Notes: a model not told the origin generated them from the sequence alone. A DNA stretch of 15,917 nucleotides from DATAOG01 sp963753685 (GCA_963753685.1 CAVWDE010000029.1:1-15917); one strand, 5' to 3'; shown: positions 1 to 9,012, counted from the first letter of the stretch. Numbers and translations are program-made.

Positions 1-1175
1 TGGCCCTCGAACGTGCTGCGGCTCTTGTGGCGTTGATTCCAGTAGCCGTCGGCCGCCGACGGGCCCTTGACCAGGAGTTCCCCGACTTCGCCGGCGGCGA
101 CCTCCGCGCCCTGCTCGTTGACGAGACGCAGCTCATATCCGGGCACGGCGTGGCCGGACGTGCCGTACACGACGTTCCCGGGCGCGTTGGACAGGAAGAT
201 GTGCAACAGCTCGGTCGAGCCGACACCGTCCAGAATGTCGACCCCGGTGGCCGCGCGCCAGCGCCTGCCCACGCCCTCCGGCAGCGCCTCGCCGGCGGAG
301 ACGCACAGGCGCAGACGCTCGAAGCCCTCCGGCTTGGTGTCGTTCATCGCGTGCAGCAACGCTGCATAGAGCGTGGGCACGGCGTAAAAGATCGTGGGCT
401 TGGTGCGCCGCGTCACCTCGAACAGATCCGCCGGCACCGGGCGCCCGGGAAACAGAACGGTGGTCGCGCCCACCGCCATGGGAAACGTCATGCCGTTGCC
501 GAGCCCGTAGGCGAAGAACAGCTTGGCCGCGGAGAAGACCGTGTCGTCGGGGGCGATGCCGAGCACCTGCCTGCCATAGGTGTCGTAGGTGGCTCGCAGG
601 CTGGAGTGGACATGACGCACGCCCTTGGGCTCGCCCGTGGATCCGGAGGAGTAGAGCCAGAAGGCGCACTCGTCGCCGCAGGTCTCGATGGCCGGGCGCG
701 CGATGCCCCATTTGAGCTCCTCCAAGAAGGACAAGCCTTCGTGCGCCCCGTCCCCGTCGCCGACGACGAACACTGCCTTGAGGTGTGGCAGGTCGGCGAG
801 GATCGGTCCGACGCTGCCCAAGAGCTCGCTCGATACGAACAGTGCCCGGGCGCGGCTGTCGCGCAGGATCAGGGCGTAGAGTTCGGGCGACAGGAGCGTG
901 TTCAGGGGCACGGGCACGATGCCGGCTTTCAGACTGCCCCAGAAGATGATCGGGAACTCGATCCGGTCGAGCACGATCATCGCGGCCCGATCTTCGCGCT
1001 CGATACCGTGACGGTCGTAGAGATCGGCCATCTTTGCCGATGCCTCGGCCAGCGCACGGTACGAAAGGGTGCGGCCGCCTTCGATGCCTTCGAGAAAGGC
1101 GGCTTTTTCAGCCGTTGCCGCCGTGGCATGTCGATCGACGAAGAAGCCGGCGGCGTTCGCGCTCTCCGTTGACAA
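1..1175 (-). CDS. Benzoate-CoA ligase family acyl-CoA synthetase (partial, 3' end outside window)
   Basis: ATP-dependent CoA ligase of the adenylate-forming superfamily, predicted to activate an aromatic acid (benzoate or a relative) to its CoA thioester in the cytoplasm. The 391 visible residues start at a TTG (1175-1173) placed 6 nt after a strong GGAGGA ribosome binding site (1187-1182). Seen in order: an early VDRH segment (residues 13-16), the P-loop YSSGSTGEPKG at 175-185, a FAYGLGNGMTFP stretch typical of the benzoate-CoA ligase subgroup, an SAGEALPE motif near 290, and GVGSTE at 317-322 followed by LLHIFLSN. The visible part ends just after an ADGYWN motif, so roughly the last 130 residues, including the usual catalytic lysine, lie beyond the edge. 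The substrate is inferred from family resemblance; a related aryl-CoA or short-chain ligase is possible. No other aromatic-degradation gene is in the window. Confidence 0.9.
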   Translation of the reverse strand, partial: MSTESANAAGFFVDRHATAATAEKAAFLEGIEGGRTLSYRALAEASAKMADLYDRHGIEREDRAAMIVLDRIEFPIIFWGSLKAGIVPVPLNTLLSPELYALILRDSRARALFVSSELLGSVGPILADLPHLKAVFVVGDGDGAHEGLSFLEELKWGIARPAIETCGDECAFWLYSSGSTGEPKGVRHVHSSLRATYDTYGRQVLGIAPDDTVFSAAKLFFAYGLGNGMTFPMAVGATTVLFPGRPVPADLFEVTRRTKPTIFYAVPTLYAALLHAMNDTKPEGFERLRLCVSAGEALPEGVGRRWRAATGVDILDGVGSTELLHIFLSNAPGNVVYGTSGHAVPGYELRLVNEQGAEVAAGEVGELLVKGPSAADGYWNQRHKSRSTFEG

Positions 1176-1587
1176 GCGGTTTCCTCCGACTGGGACGCAC
1201 ACGCTCATCCTGCCGGTTGATCGGCCGCCACGATGATATTCGCCGGTCGGGGCGGCCGCAAGATAGCGCACCCCGACAGACCGGTCGCTCATCCAGGAAA
1301 CATTGATCGACCATCCGCTTCGCCACTCAAGGCGATATGCATCTCGAAGGCCACTGGTGGTCGAGGTTATCAGCGCCCTCCGGATGCGCCCAGTCGGCCC
1401 GAGGCCGAAAAGGTCGCCGAGTGCGCCCGGCGGCCAGCCGTCCAGGCTCTGCCCCCGGCTCGACCCCACCCGCTCACCTGTGGCACCATGCCCATCGCCA
1501 TGGCCATCGCAACCACGACCCTCGCCCCCGAGGCGCTCGCCCACAACGGGTTCTTCGGCCCTTGAGAGAGCCGGGCTGAGTCGTTTG
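1176..1587. promoter_or_regulatory. Divergent intergenic region between ligase and AsmA gene
   Basis: This 412-bp stretch separates two genes read in opposite directions, so it should hold both promoters. The only signal I can support is the ligase ribosome binding site at 1182-1187. I see no convincing -35/-10 pair, operator palindrome or RNA gene. Open frames cross it, including an in-frame extension of the AsmA frame back to 1303, but their predicted proteins are Pro/Arg/Ser-rich noise with no recognisable start. Confidence 0.4.
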
Positions 1588-4500
1588 ATGCGGGTCTTGA
1601 AAGTCGCTCTGGTGATCTTCGGGGCCGTGATCCTGCTTCTCGCGGGATCGGCCGCAGCGCTGCTCCTGGTCCTGGACGACCAGGACTACCGCCGGGTGGC
1701 CATCGACCTGGTCGAGCGTGCGACCGGCCGGGCGGTCACGATCGCGGGGCCGTTCTCGTTCCACGTCGGGCTCGAGCCGTCGCTTACGGCATCGGACGTG
1801 CGGGTCGCCAACGCTCCCTGGGCGGCGCAACCGGATCTCGTGCGCATCGGTCGTCTCGAGGTGCAGGTGGCGCTCAGGCCTTTGCTCTCGGGCACGCTGC
1901 TGATCCCGCGCCTGGTGGTTCAGGACGCGGACTTCGAGCTGGAATCACGCGCCGATGGCACGACCAACTGGGTGACGCCGCGGCCCGGCGGCGGCCTCGT
2001 CCCCGTGCTCGGCACGGTCGCGCTGCGCAACATCGCCTGGCACGATCTAGACCGGGCGAGCGGACGGCAAACCTCGATCGCGCTCGATCATCTCACCATC
2101 GAAGGCGTGGGCAACGTCGCCCGCCTCGACGGCGAGGGGACCTGGGACGGTCGCAAGATCGGCGCCAAAGGCGAGTTCGGCACGCTCGCCCAGGCGCTCG
2201 ATCCGGCCAAGCCCTTCCCGGTGGATCTCGCGGTCTCGCTGCCCGCGCTCGAGCTGGCCGTGCACGGGACGGTGGCGGATCCGGTCGCCGGCCAGGGCAT
2301 CGATCTGCGCCTGCGGGGCCAGTCCGGCAACATCGGCGAGCTCCTGGCACTGCTGCACAGCGATCTGCCGCTCACGGGACGCCTGGATGGCGAGGCGAAG
2401 CTCGGCGGCGAGCTCGCGGCCTTGCAGCTGTCTGATCTGCATCTCAGCGCCGTCGACGATCAGGGCGGGGAGCCCAGTGCCAACCTCGAGGTGACCGGGC
2501 AGATCGGGACCATCAGAGCCGGCGACGCGATCCCCCTGGAGGGGATCGACTGCCAGGTGCAGCTCGCGACCTCCACGGCGGCTCTGTCCGGCTGGCTGAA
2601 GCGCGAGGTGCCGGATCTGGGCCCGGTGCAAGGGCGGTTCGCCCTGACCGGCAGCTCGCGAGCCCTGAAGCTCGCCGACCTCGACCTGCAACTCGGCAGC
2701 GCGGACCAGCTGACGATCGCCGCCACGGGCGCCGTCAACGACATCCGCCTCGCACCCGACCTCGCGGTCCGGGGGCTCGATCTTCGGCTCGTGGTCAAGG
2801 CGCCCGCGACCGCGCCTTTTGCGAAGATTCTGGACCATCCCCTGCCGGAGCTCGGTCCGGTCGACGGGCGCTTTGTGCTGACCGGCAATGCCGAGGGCCT
2901 GAAGCTCGCCGATCTGGACCTGCGGATCGGCAGCGCGGACCAGCTGCTGATTGCCGCCACGGGCGCCGTCAACGAGATCCGACTGGCGCCCGACCTCGCA
3001 GTCCAGGGCGTCGGCCTGCGCGTCGAGGCCAAGGCGCCTGCGATGGCGCCGCTGGCGAAGGTTCTGGACCGTTCCTTGCCGGAGCTTGGTCCGGTCGACG
3101 GGCGCTTTGCCCTGACCGGCAATGCCGAGGCCCTGAAGCTCGCCGACCTGGATCTGCGGGTCGGCAGTGCGGACCAGCTGGCCATCGCCGCCACGGGCGC
3201 CATCAACGAGATCCGACTGGCGCCCGACCTGGTGGTCCAGGGCATCGACCTTAGCGTCGCCGCCAAGGCGGCCGCGACGGGGCCAGTGGCAAAGCTTCTG
3301 GACCGTTCCTTGCCGGAGCTTGGTCCGGTCGACGGGCGCTTCGCGCTGACCGGCAATGCCGAGGCCCTGAAGCTCACCGACCTGGATGTGCGGGTGGGCG
3401 GCGCGGACCAGCTGACCATCGCCGCCACGGGCGCCGTCGACGAGATCCGGTTGAGGCCCGAGCTGAGGGTCCAAGGTGTCGATCTTCGGTTTCAGACCAA
3501 GGCGCCTGCGACGGCGCCGCTGGCGAAGGTCCTGAACCAGCCCCTGCCAGAGCTCGGTCCGGTCGACGGGCGCTTCACGCTGGCCGGCACCGCCGAGGCC
3601 CTGAAGCTCGCCGACCTCGACCTGCGGGTCGGCAGCGCGGACCGGCTGCTGATCGCCGCCACGGGCGCTGTCGACGACATCCGGCTGGCACCCGACCCGG
3701 CGGTCCGGGGGGTCGACGTGCGGCTCGAGGCCAAGGCGGCCTCGACCGCAGCGCTGGCCAAGGCGCTGGACCGTCGCCTGCCCGAGCTCGGCGCGCTGCA
3801 GGCGAGCGGCCGTCTGACCGGCGGGCTCGAGCGCCTCGATCTCGAAGGGGTCGATCTGCGGGCCGGACCGCCGGAGCGCCCGGTCCGCGCGACCGGCCGG
3901 GTCGACAACGTGCTCTTTCTCGGCACCGCCCGGGCGCGCGCGACCTTCGAGAGCGATCTCGCGCCGCTGCTGGGCTGGGCGCTGGACCGGCGGCTGCCCG
4001 AGCTGGGCCGGGTCCGCGCCACGGCCGAGCTGGCCAAGGCAGGCGAGCGCGTCCGGATCGAACGGCTCGAAGTTGCCGCCGGCGATACCGACGTGCTCTC
4101 GGCCAAGGTGGCGGGGGTCTCCGATGACCCGCAGAGCGGCGGTCGGGCCGGGTTCGACGTCGAGGTGGCGGCCAGGGATCTGACCATCCTCGGGACCATG
4201 CTCGATGTGCCGATCCCGGCGCTCGGCCCCTTCGCCTTCAAGGGTCGGCTGGCGGGCGATCTCGAAACGTCGCGCCTGTCGGGCAAGGTGCGTCTGGGGC
4301 GGACCGAGATCGATGCCACTGTGCGCGGCTCGTTCGCCGGGGCGCGGCCTCGGATCTCGGGCGAGCTCGCCACGCCCGTCCTCTACCTTGCCGATTTCGG
4401 CATCCGGCCGGACGGCCCCTGGGAACAGGCGCAGCCGGCGAAGGGCACCCCGCCCGTACCGGCCCCGGCGCCGACCTCGTTGGCCGCCCTGCGGCGACTG

Positions 4501-5595
4501 GATCTGAGCCTGAGCCTGCGGATCGACCAGCTCGAGGGCGCGCGCCTGTCGATCGACCGGGCGAGCCTCGAGGTCACGTTGCAGGACGGGATGCTGCGCA
4601 TCGAATCGGACAGCTTCGATCTGTCCGAAGGCTCGGCCGAGCTCGAGGCCACTTTGGACACCAGCGCGGACCCACCTGCAATCACCTTGAGCGCCACGGC
4701 CAACGACCTCAGGCTGGGCGATATCCTGGCGCAGCTCGAGACCGACGTCCCGATCCAGGGTGAGCTGGACCTGGAGACGGCGCTGAAGAGCACCGGCGGC
4801 TCGCTGCCAGGCCTGATCGCGGCTCTCGATGGCGAGTTCGGCATGGCGATCGAGCGCGGCCGGATCGACCTCAGATACCTCGATCTGACCGGCACCGACC
4901 TGCTGCAATGGCTGTTCGCGGGGGCCGCCTTGCGCAGCGGCACCGATCTCAGCTGCTTCGTGGCGCGCTTCGGCATCGCGCGCGGCGTGGCGACCAGCCG
5001 GTCGCTGTTCATGGACACCTCGCTCGCGCGGTCCACGGGCTCCGGGACCTTGAACCTGGTCGATCGCACCGTCGACATCCTGGTGCATCCGCGGCCCGCA
5101 AGAGCCGAGCTCGTGAGATTGACGACGCCCTATCGGATCGTCGGGCCGTTGAGCAGTCCGTCGGTCGAAGTCAGCAAGCTGGGTCTGGCCGGACGCGCGG
5201 TCGGGGAGCTCGCCCTGACGCCGCTCAATCTGCTCGGCTCGCTCACCTCGCTGGTCAGCGACTGGGGCAGAGACCGGGAAAATCCTTGCCTGACGTGGCC
5301 GCAAAGCGGGACAACGGATGTCAAACCGCGACCGGCGCCGAAACAGGCGGCGGCCGACGCGTTCCCGATCGAGGCCCTGCCGCCGGCCATCTATGCCGCG
5401 ACCACCGGGGTCCACGTGCGCACCGGCCCGGGCACGACCTACCCGATCCTCGACAAGCTGCCCAAAGGCACGACCGTGGAAGTGACCGGCCAGACCCCGG
5501 CCATGGACTGGTATCGGATCAGGCTCGCCAGCGGCGGCGACGGCTACGTCTCGAGCGACTACTTCACGAAGGCGAACTGGCCCGCGATGCAATGA
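1588..5595 (+). CDS. AsmA-family envelope protein with internal tandem repeats and C-terminal SH3 domain
   Basis: Predicted inner-membrane-anchored periplasmic protein of the AsmA family, whose members (AsmA, TamB, YhdP) form long beta-grooves linked to lipid transport and outer-membrane assembly. The ATG at 1588 is chosen because it begins directly with a membrane anchor (residues 5-28, VALVIFGAVILLLAG) followed by the usual AsmA N-terminal domain. The frame is open back to 1303 but the extra 95 residues look non-coding, and the ribosome binding site is weak. Residues 341-730 are five near-identical 78-residue repeats, followed by two diverged copies (731-875). The AsmA C-terminal domain covers about 970-1245, with LTTPYRIVGPLSSP and VSDWG near its end. 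Residues about 1267-1330 form a bacterial SH3 domain (VHVRTGPGTTYPILDKLPKG, then WYRI and GYVSSDYF). At 1335 residues it is about twice E. coli AsmA. It stands alone, convergent with the HlyD gene. Confidence 0.9.
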   Translation: MRVLKVALVIFGAVILLLAGSAAALLLVLDDQDYRRVAIDLVERATGRAVTIAGPFSFHVGLEPSLTASDVRVANAPWAAQPDLVRIGRLEVQVALRPLLSGTLLIPRLVVQDADFELESRADGTTNWVTPRPGGGLVPVLGTVALRNIAWHDLDRASGRQTSIALDHLTIEGVGNVARLDGEGTWDGRKIGAKGEFGTLAQALDPAKPFPVDLAVSLPALELAVHGTVADPVAGQGIDLRLRGQSGNIGELLALLHSDLPLTGRLDGEAKLGGELAALQLSDLHLSAVDDQGGEPSANLEVTGQIGTIRAGDAIPLEGIDCQVQLATSTAALSGWLKREVPDLGPVQGRFALTGSSRALKLADLDLQLGSADQLTIAATGAVNDIRLAPDLAVRGLDLRLVVKAPATAPFAKILDHPLPELGPVDGRFVLTGNAEGLKLADLDLRIGSADQLLIAATGAVNEIRLAPDLAVQGVGLRVEAKAPAMAPLAKVLDRSLPELGPVDGRFALTGNAEALKLADLDLRVGSADQLAIAATGAINEIRLAPDLVVQGIDLSVAAKAAATGPVAKLLDRSLPELGPVDGRFALTGNAEALKLTDLDVRVGGADQLTIAATGAVDEIRLRPELRVQGVDLRFQTKAPATAPLAKVLNQPLPELGPVDGRFTLAGTAEALKLADLDLRVGSADRLLIAATGAVDDIRLAPDPAVRGVDVRLEAKAASTAALAKALDRRLPELGALQASGRLTGGLERLDLEGVDLRAGPPERPVRATGRVDNVLFLGTARARATFESDLAPLLGWALDRRLPELGRVRATAELAKAGERVRIERLEVAAGDTDVLSAKVAGVSDDPQSGGRAGFDVEVAARDLTILGTMLDVPIPALGPFAFKGRLAGDLETSRLSGKVRLGRTEIDATVRGSFAGARPRISGELATPVLYLADFGIRPDGPWEQAQPAKGTPPVPAPAPTSLAALRRLDLSLSLRIDQLEGARLSIDRASLEVTLQDGMLRIESDSFDLSEGSAELEATLDTSADPPAITLSATANDLRLGDILAQLETDVPIQGELDLETALKSTGGSLPGLIAALDGEFGMAIERGRIDLRYLDLTGTDLLQWLFAGAALRSGTDLSCFVARFGIARGVATSRSLFMDTSLARSTGSGTLNLVDRTVDILVHPRPARAELVRLTTPYRIVGPLSSPSVEVSKLGLAGRAVGELALTPLNLLGSLTSLVSDWGRDRENPCLTWPQSGTTDVKPRPAPKQAAADAFPIEALPPAIYAATTGVHVRTGPGTTYPILDKLPKGTTVEVTGQTPAMDWYRIRLASGGDGYVSSDYFTKANWPAMQ
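2608..3777 (+). repeat. Five in-frame 234-bp tandem repeats inside the AsmA gene
   Basis: Units begin at 2608, 2842, 3076, 3310 and 3544, each exactly 234 bp (78 residues). Each begins with a form of LPELGPVDGRF (the first copy reads VPDLGPVQGRF) and continues with LKLADLDLR, a GSADQL-like segment, IAATGA and EIRLAPDL. Copies 2 to 4 are the most alike at both protein and DNA level. Diverged copies follow at 3778 (72 residues) and 3994 (73 residues), and another LG-type junction lies near 4213. Constant length and conserved frame show the repeats are kept as protein. They probably lengthen the beta-groove (inference). Confidence 0.95.
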
Positions 5596-5631
5596 TCTCG
5601 TCGGTGCGATCGGTCCCCCGCCGCCGCAGCG

Positions 5632-7227
5632 TCAACTCTCCCGAAAGCTCTTGGTCACGGACTCGATGAAGGGCCGGATCAGATAGTCGAGCAGGGTGCG
5701 CTCGCCGGTCAGGATCATGACGTCGGCCGGCATGCCGGGGGTGAGCTCGATTTCCGGCGCGAGGCGGTGGAGTTCGGCCGGCGCGACCTCGACCTTGGCC
5801 AGAAAGTAGGGCTCGCCGGTGCGCTCGTCGGTCATCCGGTCGGCCGAGATCGAGCGCAGCCGGCCAAAGATCTCGGGCAGGTTGCGCTGGCCGTAGGCGG
5901 TGAACAGGACCCGCGCCCGCTGGCCGGCGCGCACGATGTCCATGTCGGTGGGCTTGACCCGGGCATCGATCACCAGGCGCGGATCGTCCGGCACCAGATC
6001 GAGCAGCGGCTCGCCCGGCTTGACCACTCCGCTCCTGGTCGTCACGCGCACGTTCATGACCGTGCCGGCGATCGGGGCGGTGATCACGGTGCGGGTCAGC
6101 ACGTCCGCGCGCGAGGGCATCTGGCTGCGCACGCCGGCAAGGTCGGCGCGCACCTGGCTCAGCTCCTCGGCGACCTTTTCCTGCCATTGCTCGCGCATCG
6201 TCAGCAGCTGCAGGCGGGTCTCGCCGATCAACTCCTCGTCGCTCGCGATGCTGGCCCGGTTGGTCGCCCGGGCAGCGCGCACGTCGGCCTGCGCCCGCTT
6301 GAGCGCCAGCAGCTTCGGCAGGGGCATCAGGCCTTTGTCATAGAGGGTCTGGACCCCGGAGATCTCCTGCCCGAGCAGGGCCAGCTGCTCGTTCTGGGCG
6401 GCGATCGCCTCGCGAAGGCCGTCGATCTTGGCCTCGAGCTCCTGGACGCGTTGGCCCAGGATCTCCCCCTGGCCCTGGAGCGTCGCGCGCCGGCTCTCGA
6501 ACAGCTTGCGCTGGGCGGCCAGCGCCGGCTCGAAGAGCGCGGGATCGAACCCGTTCGGCGCGGTCGGCGGCGCCACGGCGTCCGCGCCCGCCTGCTCGGC
6601 GAGCAGCCTTGCCTCCTGCGTCATCAGATGGACGTAGCGCACGCGCAGCTCTTCGAACTCGGCCCGCGCGCCCACGTCCTCCAGGGTCAGAAGGGTCTGG
6701 CCGGCGTGCACCCGGTCGCCTTCGCGCACGTCGATCTCGCGTACGATGCCACCTTCGAAATGTTGGATGGTCTTGCGGTTGCCATCCGGACTGATCACGG
6801 CCGGAGCCATCGCCGCGCTGGCGAGCGGAGCGATCGCCGCCCACGCGCCGAAGCCGCCGAAGAACAGCAGGATGGCGGCGTAGCCCATCAGGATGGGCCC
6901 GCGCACCACGCGCGCCAGCGGCAGCGAGGCGCGCTCGCGGTCGCGCCGGCCGCGCCGCCGCCAGGAGCGCCGGCCGACCAGCAGCAGGACGCTCAGAAGC
7001 GCCAGCGCGCCAGCCGACGCGACCGCCTGGACCGGCGCGAGCGCCAGGCCATGCCGTGTCGCCCAGCCCAGGGCGTCGCTGAACCACGCGTCGAGCCGGG
7101 CCGCCCAGGCCGGAGCCTCGTTTGCCAGCGTGTGTGTCAGCTGCGCCGCCCAGGCCAGCCCGTCGTCGGCCAGCGCGTGCAGCTTGGCGGCGCCGGCCGA
7201 AGCATCGTCGAGCAGCTCCTCCAGCAT
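5632..7227 (-). CDS. HlyD-family type I secretion periplasmic adaptor with N-terminal extension
   Basis: Membrane-fusion protein that would bridge the inner-membrane ABC exporter to a TolC-type outer-membrane channel. The ATG at 7227 follows the ABC stop by one base and has a GGAGG site 6 nt upstream inside the end of the ABC gene, so the two are probably translationally coupled. The usual adaptor membrane segment is at residues 110-133, then ISPDGNRKTIQHFEGGIVRE (first lipoyl-like half), a long coiled-coil region (about 190-385), TVITAPIAGTVMNV (second half) and the C-terminal beta-barrel (LVPDDPRLVIDARVKPTDMD onward). At 531 residues it exceeds the usual 430-480. The first 100 residues add a Trp/Ala-rich amphipathic stretch (24-57) and a second hydrophobic segment (62-85) followed by a strongly basic linker. 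No TolC gene lies in the window. Confidence 0.93.
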   Translation of the reverse strand: MLEELLDDASAGAAKLHALADDGLAWAAQLTHTLANEAPAWAARLDAWFSDALGWATRHGLALAPVQAVASAGALALLSVLLLVGRRSWRRRGRRDRERASLPLARVVRGPILMGYAAILLFFGGFGAWAAIAPLASAAMAPAVISPDGNRKTIQHFEGGIVREIDVREGDRVHAGQTLLTLEDVGARAEFEELRVRYVHLMTQEARLLAEQAGADAVAPPTAPNGFDPALFEPALAAQRKLFESRRATLQGQGEILGQRVQELEAKIDGLREAIAAQNEQLALLGQEISGVQTLYDKGLMPLPKLLALKRAQADVRAARATNRASIASDEELIGETRLQLLTMREQWQEKVAEELSQVRADLAGVRSQMPSRADVLTRTVITAPIAGTVMNVRVTTRSGVVKPGEPLLDLVPDDPRLVIDARVKPTDMDIVRAGQRARVLFTAYGQRNLPEIFGRLRSISADRMTDERTGEPYFLAKVEVAPAELHRLAPEIELTPGMPADVMILTGERTLLDYLIRPFIESVTKSFRES

Positions 7228-7228
7228 T

Positions 7229-8974
7229 TCAGGCCTCCATCCCGCCAGCGAGCCGCGCCGGCGACGTCTGACCGCTTTCGCCGGGGACCGCCGCCAGCCG
7301 CTGCGCCGGCTGCAGATGCAGGAGCGCTCGTAACACCTTGTCGCGCTCGCCGAACCCCGCGACGCAGCCTTCCTTGAGCACGAGCACCTTGTCCGCGGTG
7401 CGCAGCGCCGCCGGTCGATGCGCCACGATCAGGATCGTGCGGCCGCGCTCCTTGAGCTTGAGCAACGATTGGTAGAGGGCCTGCTCGCCGGCATGGTCGA
7501 GGTTCGCGTTGGGCTCGTCCAGGACGATCAGGGCCGGCTCTCCGAACAACGCCCGGGCAAGCCCGATCCGCTGCTTCTGGCCGCCGGACAGGCGATGCCC
7601 ATGGGCGCCGACGTCGGTGTCGTAGCCGCCGGGCAGGCGCAGGATCATCTCGTGGACGTCGGCCATCCGCGCTGCCTCGATCACCGCTGCGTCATCGATC
7701 TGGCGCATGCGCGCGATGTTCTGGCCGATGGTTCCGGAAAACAGCTCGACGGTCTGCGGCAGGTAGCCGACGTGCAGGCCCAGCTGATCGGAATCCCAGC
7801 TGGTCATGTCGGCGCCGTCGAGCCGCACGTGGCCGGCGCTCGGTTGCCAGGCGCCGACCATGAGGCGGCAGAGCGTCGACTTGCCGGAACCCGAGGGCCC
7901 GATGATGCCGCAGGTCTGGCCGGCCTCGAGGAACAGGTCGACCCGCTTGAGGATCGGCTCGCCGGCCTGCGGCAGCTGGAATTGCAGACCCTCGATCGTC
8001 AGCTGACCGACGGGCTTCGGCAGCGTCAGCGCCCCACCGCTGCCCCCCACGGCTGCGAACAGCCGGGCGAGGTTGGCGTGCGCGGTACGCACGGAGACGT
8101 AGCTGCGCCAGGCGCCGAGCGCCCGCTCGACCGGCGACAGGGCGCGGCTCAGGATCACCGAGGCCGCGATCATGCCGCCGGCGGTGAGCTCGCCCTTCAG
8201 CACGAGCCATGCGCCCGCCCCGATGATCAGGATCTGGAGCGAAAGCCTGATCGACTTGGTCAGGTAGGTGAGGCCGTTGGTGACCGCGGCGGCGCGTTCG
8301 CTATCGTCACGCAGGCTGCGCCGCGCCTGCTGCCAGCGCTCGAGCAGCGGCCCGACCATGCCGAGGCCGCGCACCGTCTCGGCCTGGTCGAGATACTGCT
8401 GCGCGCCCGTCTGGCTCTGCCGCAGCGCCGCGCGGCTGCGCTGCAACAGCGGCCGGGTCAAGAGATCGTTGAGGACGGCGATGACGAACAGCGCTACGGC
8501 GCCGGCCAGCGCCAGCCAGCCGAGCACGGGGTGCATGAGCCAGATGACCGCGATGAAGACCGGCATCCACGGCGCGTCGAGGAAGGCGAGGATCGCGTCC
8601 CCGCTCAAGAACGCCTGCAATTCCTGGACGTCGGCCAGCCCCGCCTCGCTTCTGGCGCCGGCCAGGCGCGCCTCGACGCCGCGCCGGATCACCGGGCCGG
8701 CGAGCTCGGTATCGAGCCAGGCGCCGGCCCGGGACAGCAAGCGCCGGCGGGCGAGCTCGAGCACGCCGTAGACCCCGGTCGCCACCACCACGGCGAGCGT
8801 CAGCCAGAACAGCGTGTCGAGCGAGCCGCTCGAGAGCACCCGGTTGAACACCTGGAGCATATAGATCGAGCTGACCAGCAGAAGCAGATTGGCGGCCAGG
8901 CTGAACACCCCGAGGGACAGCATCTGCCCGCGAATCTGCGCCATGCAGTCATCGAACAACGTGTTGCCCCGCAT
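7229..8974 (-). CDS. Type I secretion system ABC permease/ATPase (PrtD/PrsD type)
   Basis: Inner-membrane exporter that would energise secretion of the RTX protein encoded just upstream. The 581-residue product has a transmembrane half (about 1-300) with the family-typical LFSLAANLLLLVSSIYMLQVFNRVL-like opening helix (here starting GVFSLAANLL) and FLDAPWMPVF, then a nucleotide-binding domain. Walker A GPSGSGKS is at 359-366, the Q-loop at Q407, the LSGGQ signature at 462-466, Walker B with DEPNANLD to about 493, and the switch His at 519. There is no N-terminal peptidase domain, as in RTX-protease and S-layer exporters. The ATG at 8974 is preferred: it has a GAGG site about 8 nt upstream and family-like sequence follows at once. 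An earlier in-frame ATG at 9070 would add 32 unconvincing residues and place two perfect hairpins inside the coding region. One base separates its stop from the HlyD start. Confidence 0.93.
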   Translation of the reverse strand: MRGNTLFDDCMAQIRGQMLSLGVFSLAANLLLLVSSIYMLQVFNRVLSSGSLDTLFWLTLAVVVATGVYGVLELARRRLLSRAGAWLDTELAGPVIRRGVEARLAGARSEAGLADVQELQAFLSGDAILAFLDAPWMPVFIAVIWLMHPVLGWLALAGAVALFVIAVLNDLLTRPLLQRSRAALRQSQTGAQQYLDQAETVRGLGMVGPLLERWQQARRSLRDDSERAAAVTNGLTYLTKSIRLSLQILIIGAGAWLVLKGELTAGGMIAASVILSRALSPVERALGAWRSYVSVRTAHANLARLFAAVGGSGGALTLPKPVGQLTIEGLQFQLPQAGEPILKRVDLFLEAGQTCGIIGPSGSGKSTLCRLMVGAWQPSAGHVRLDGADMTSWDSDQLGLHVGYLPQTVELFSGTIGQNIARMRQIDDAAVIEAARMADVHEMILRLPGGYDTDVGAHGHRLSGGQKQRIGLARALFGEPALIVLDEPNANLDHAGEQALYQSLLKLKERGRTILIVAHRPAALRTADKVLVLKEGCVAGFGERDKVLRALLHLQPAQRLAAVPGESGQTSPARLAGGMEA

Positions 8975-8989
8975 TCCCGACCTCGCCCG

Positions 8990-9012
8990 ACCAGGGCGTC
9001 CCCAGCCCTGGT
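8990..9012 (-). promoter_or_regulatory. Perfect stem-loop just upstream of the ABC exporter start
   Basis: ACCAGGGC and GCCCTGGT form a perfect 8-bp stem around a 7-nt loop. In the RTX-to-exporter transcript it ends 15 nt before the ATG at 8974, so the ribosome binding site lies immediately 3' of the stem. It could affect translation or protect a processed 5' end (inference). Confidence 0.55.

Noticed and set aside
27..1172. Plus-strand open frame opposite the ligase
   Set aside because: The minus strand encodes a motif-complete CoA ligase; the plus product has no recognisable sequence.
1303..1587. Upstream extension of the AsmA frame
   Set aside because: The extra 95 residues are Pro/Arg/Ser-rich, lack a signal or domain, and would bury the membrane anchor that normally starts AsmA proteins.
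2608..3777. CRISPR-like regular repeats
   Set aside because: The 234-bp units are contiguous, in frame and have no spacers. The 21-bp repeats in the RTX gene are also coding tandem repeats.
2047..5592. Very long minus-strand open frame (1181 codons) opposite the AsmA gene
   Set aside because: It is the antisense frame of a G+C-rich gene; its product is an Arg/Gln/Asp-rich shadow with no domains, while the plus strand encodes a clear AsmA protein.
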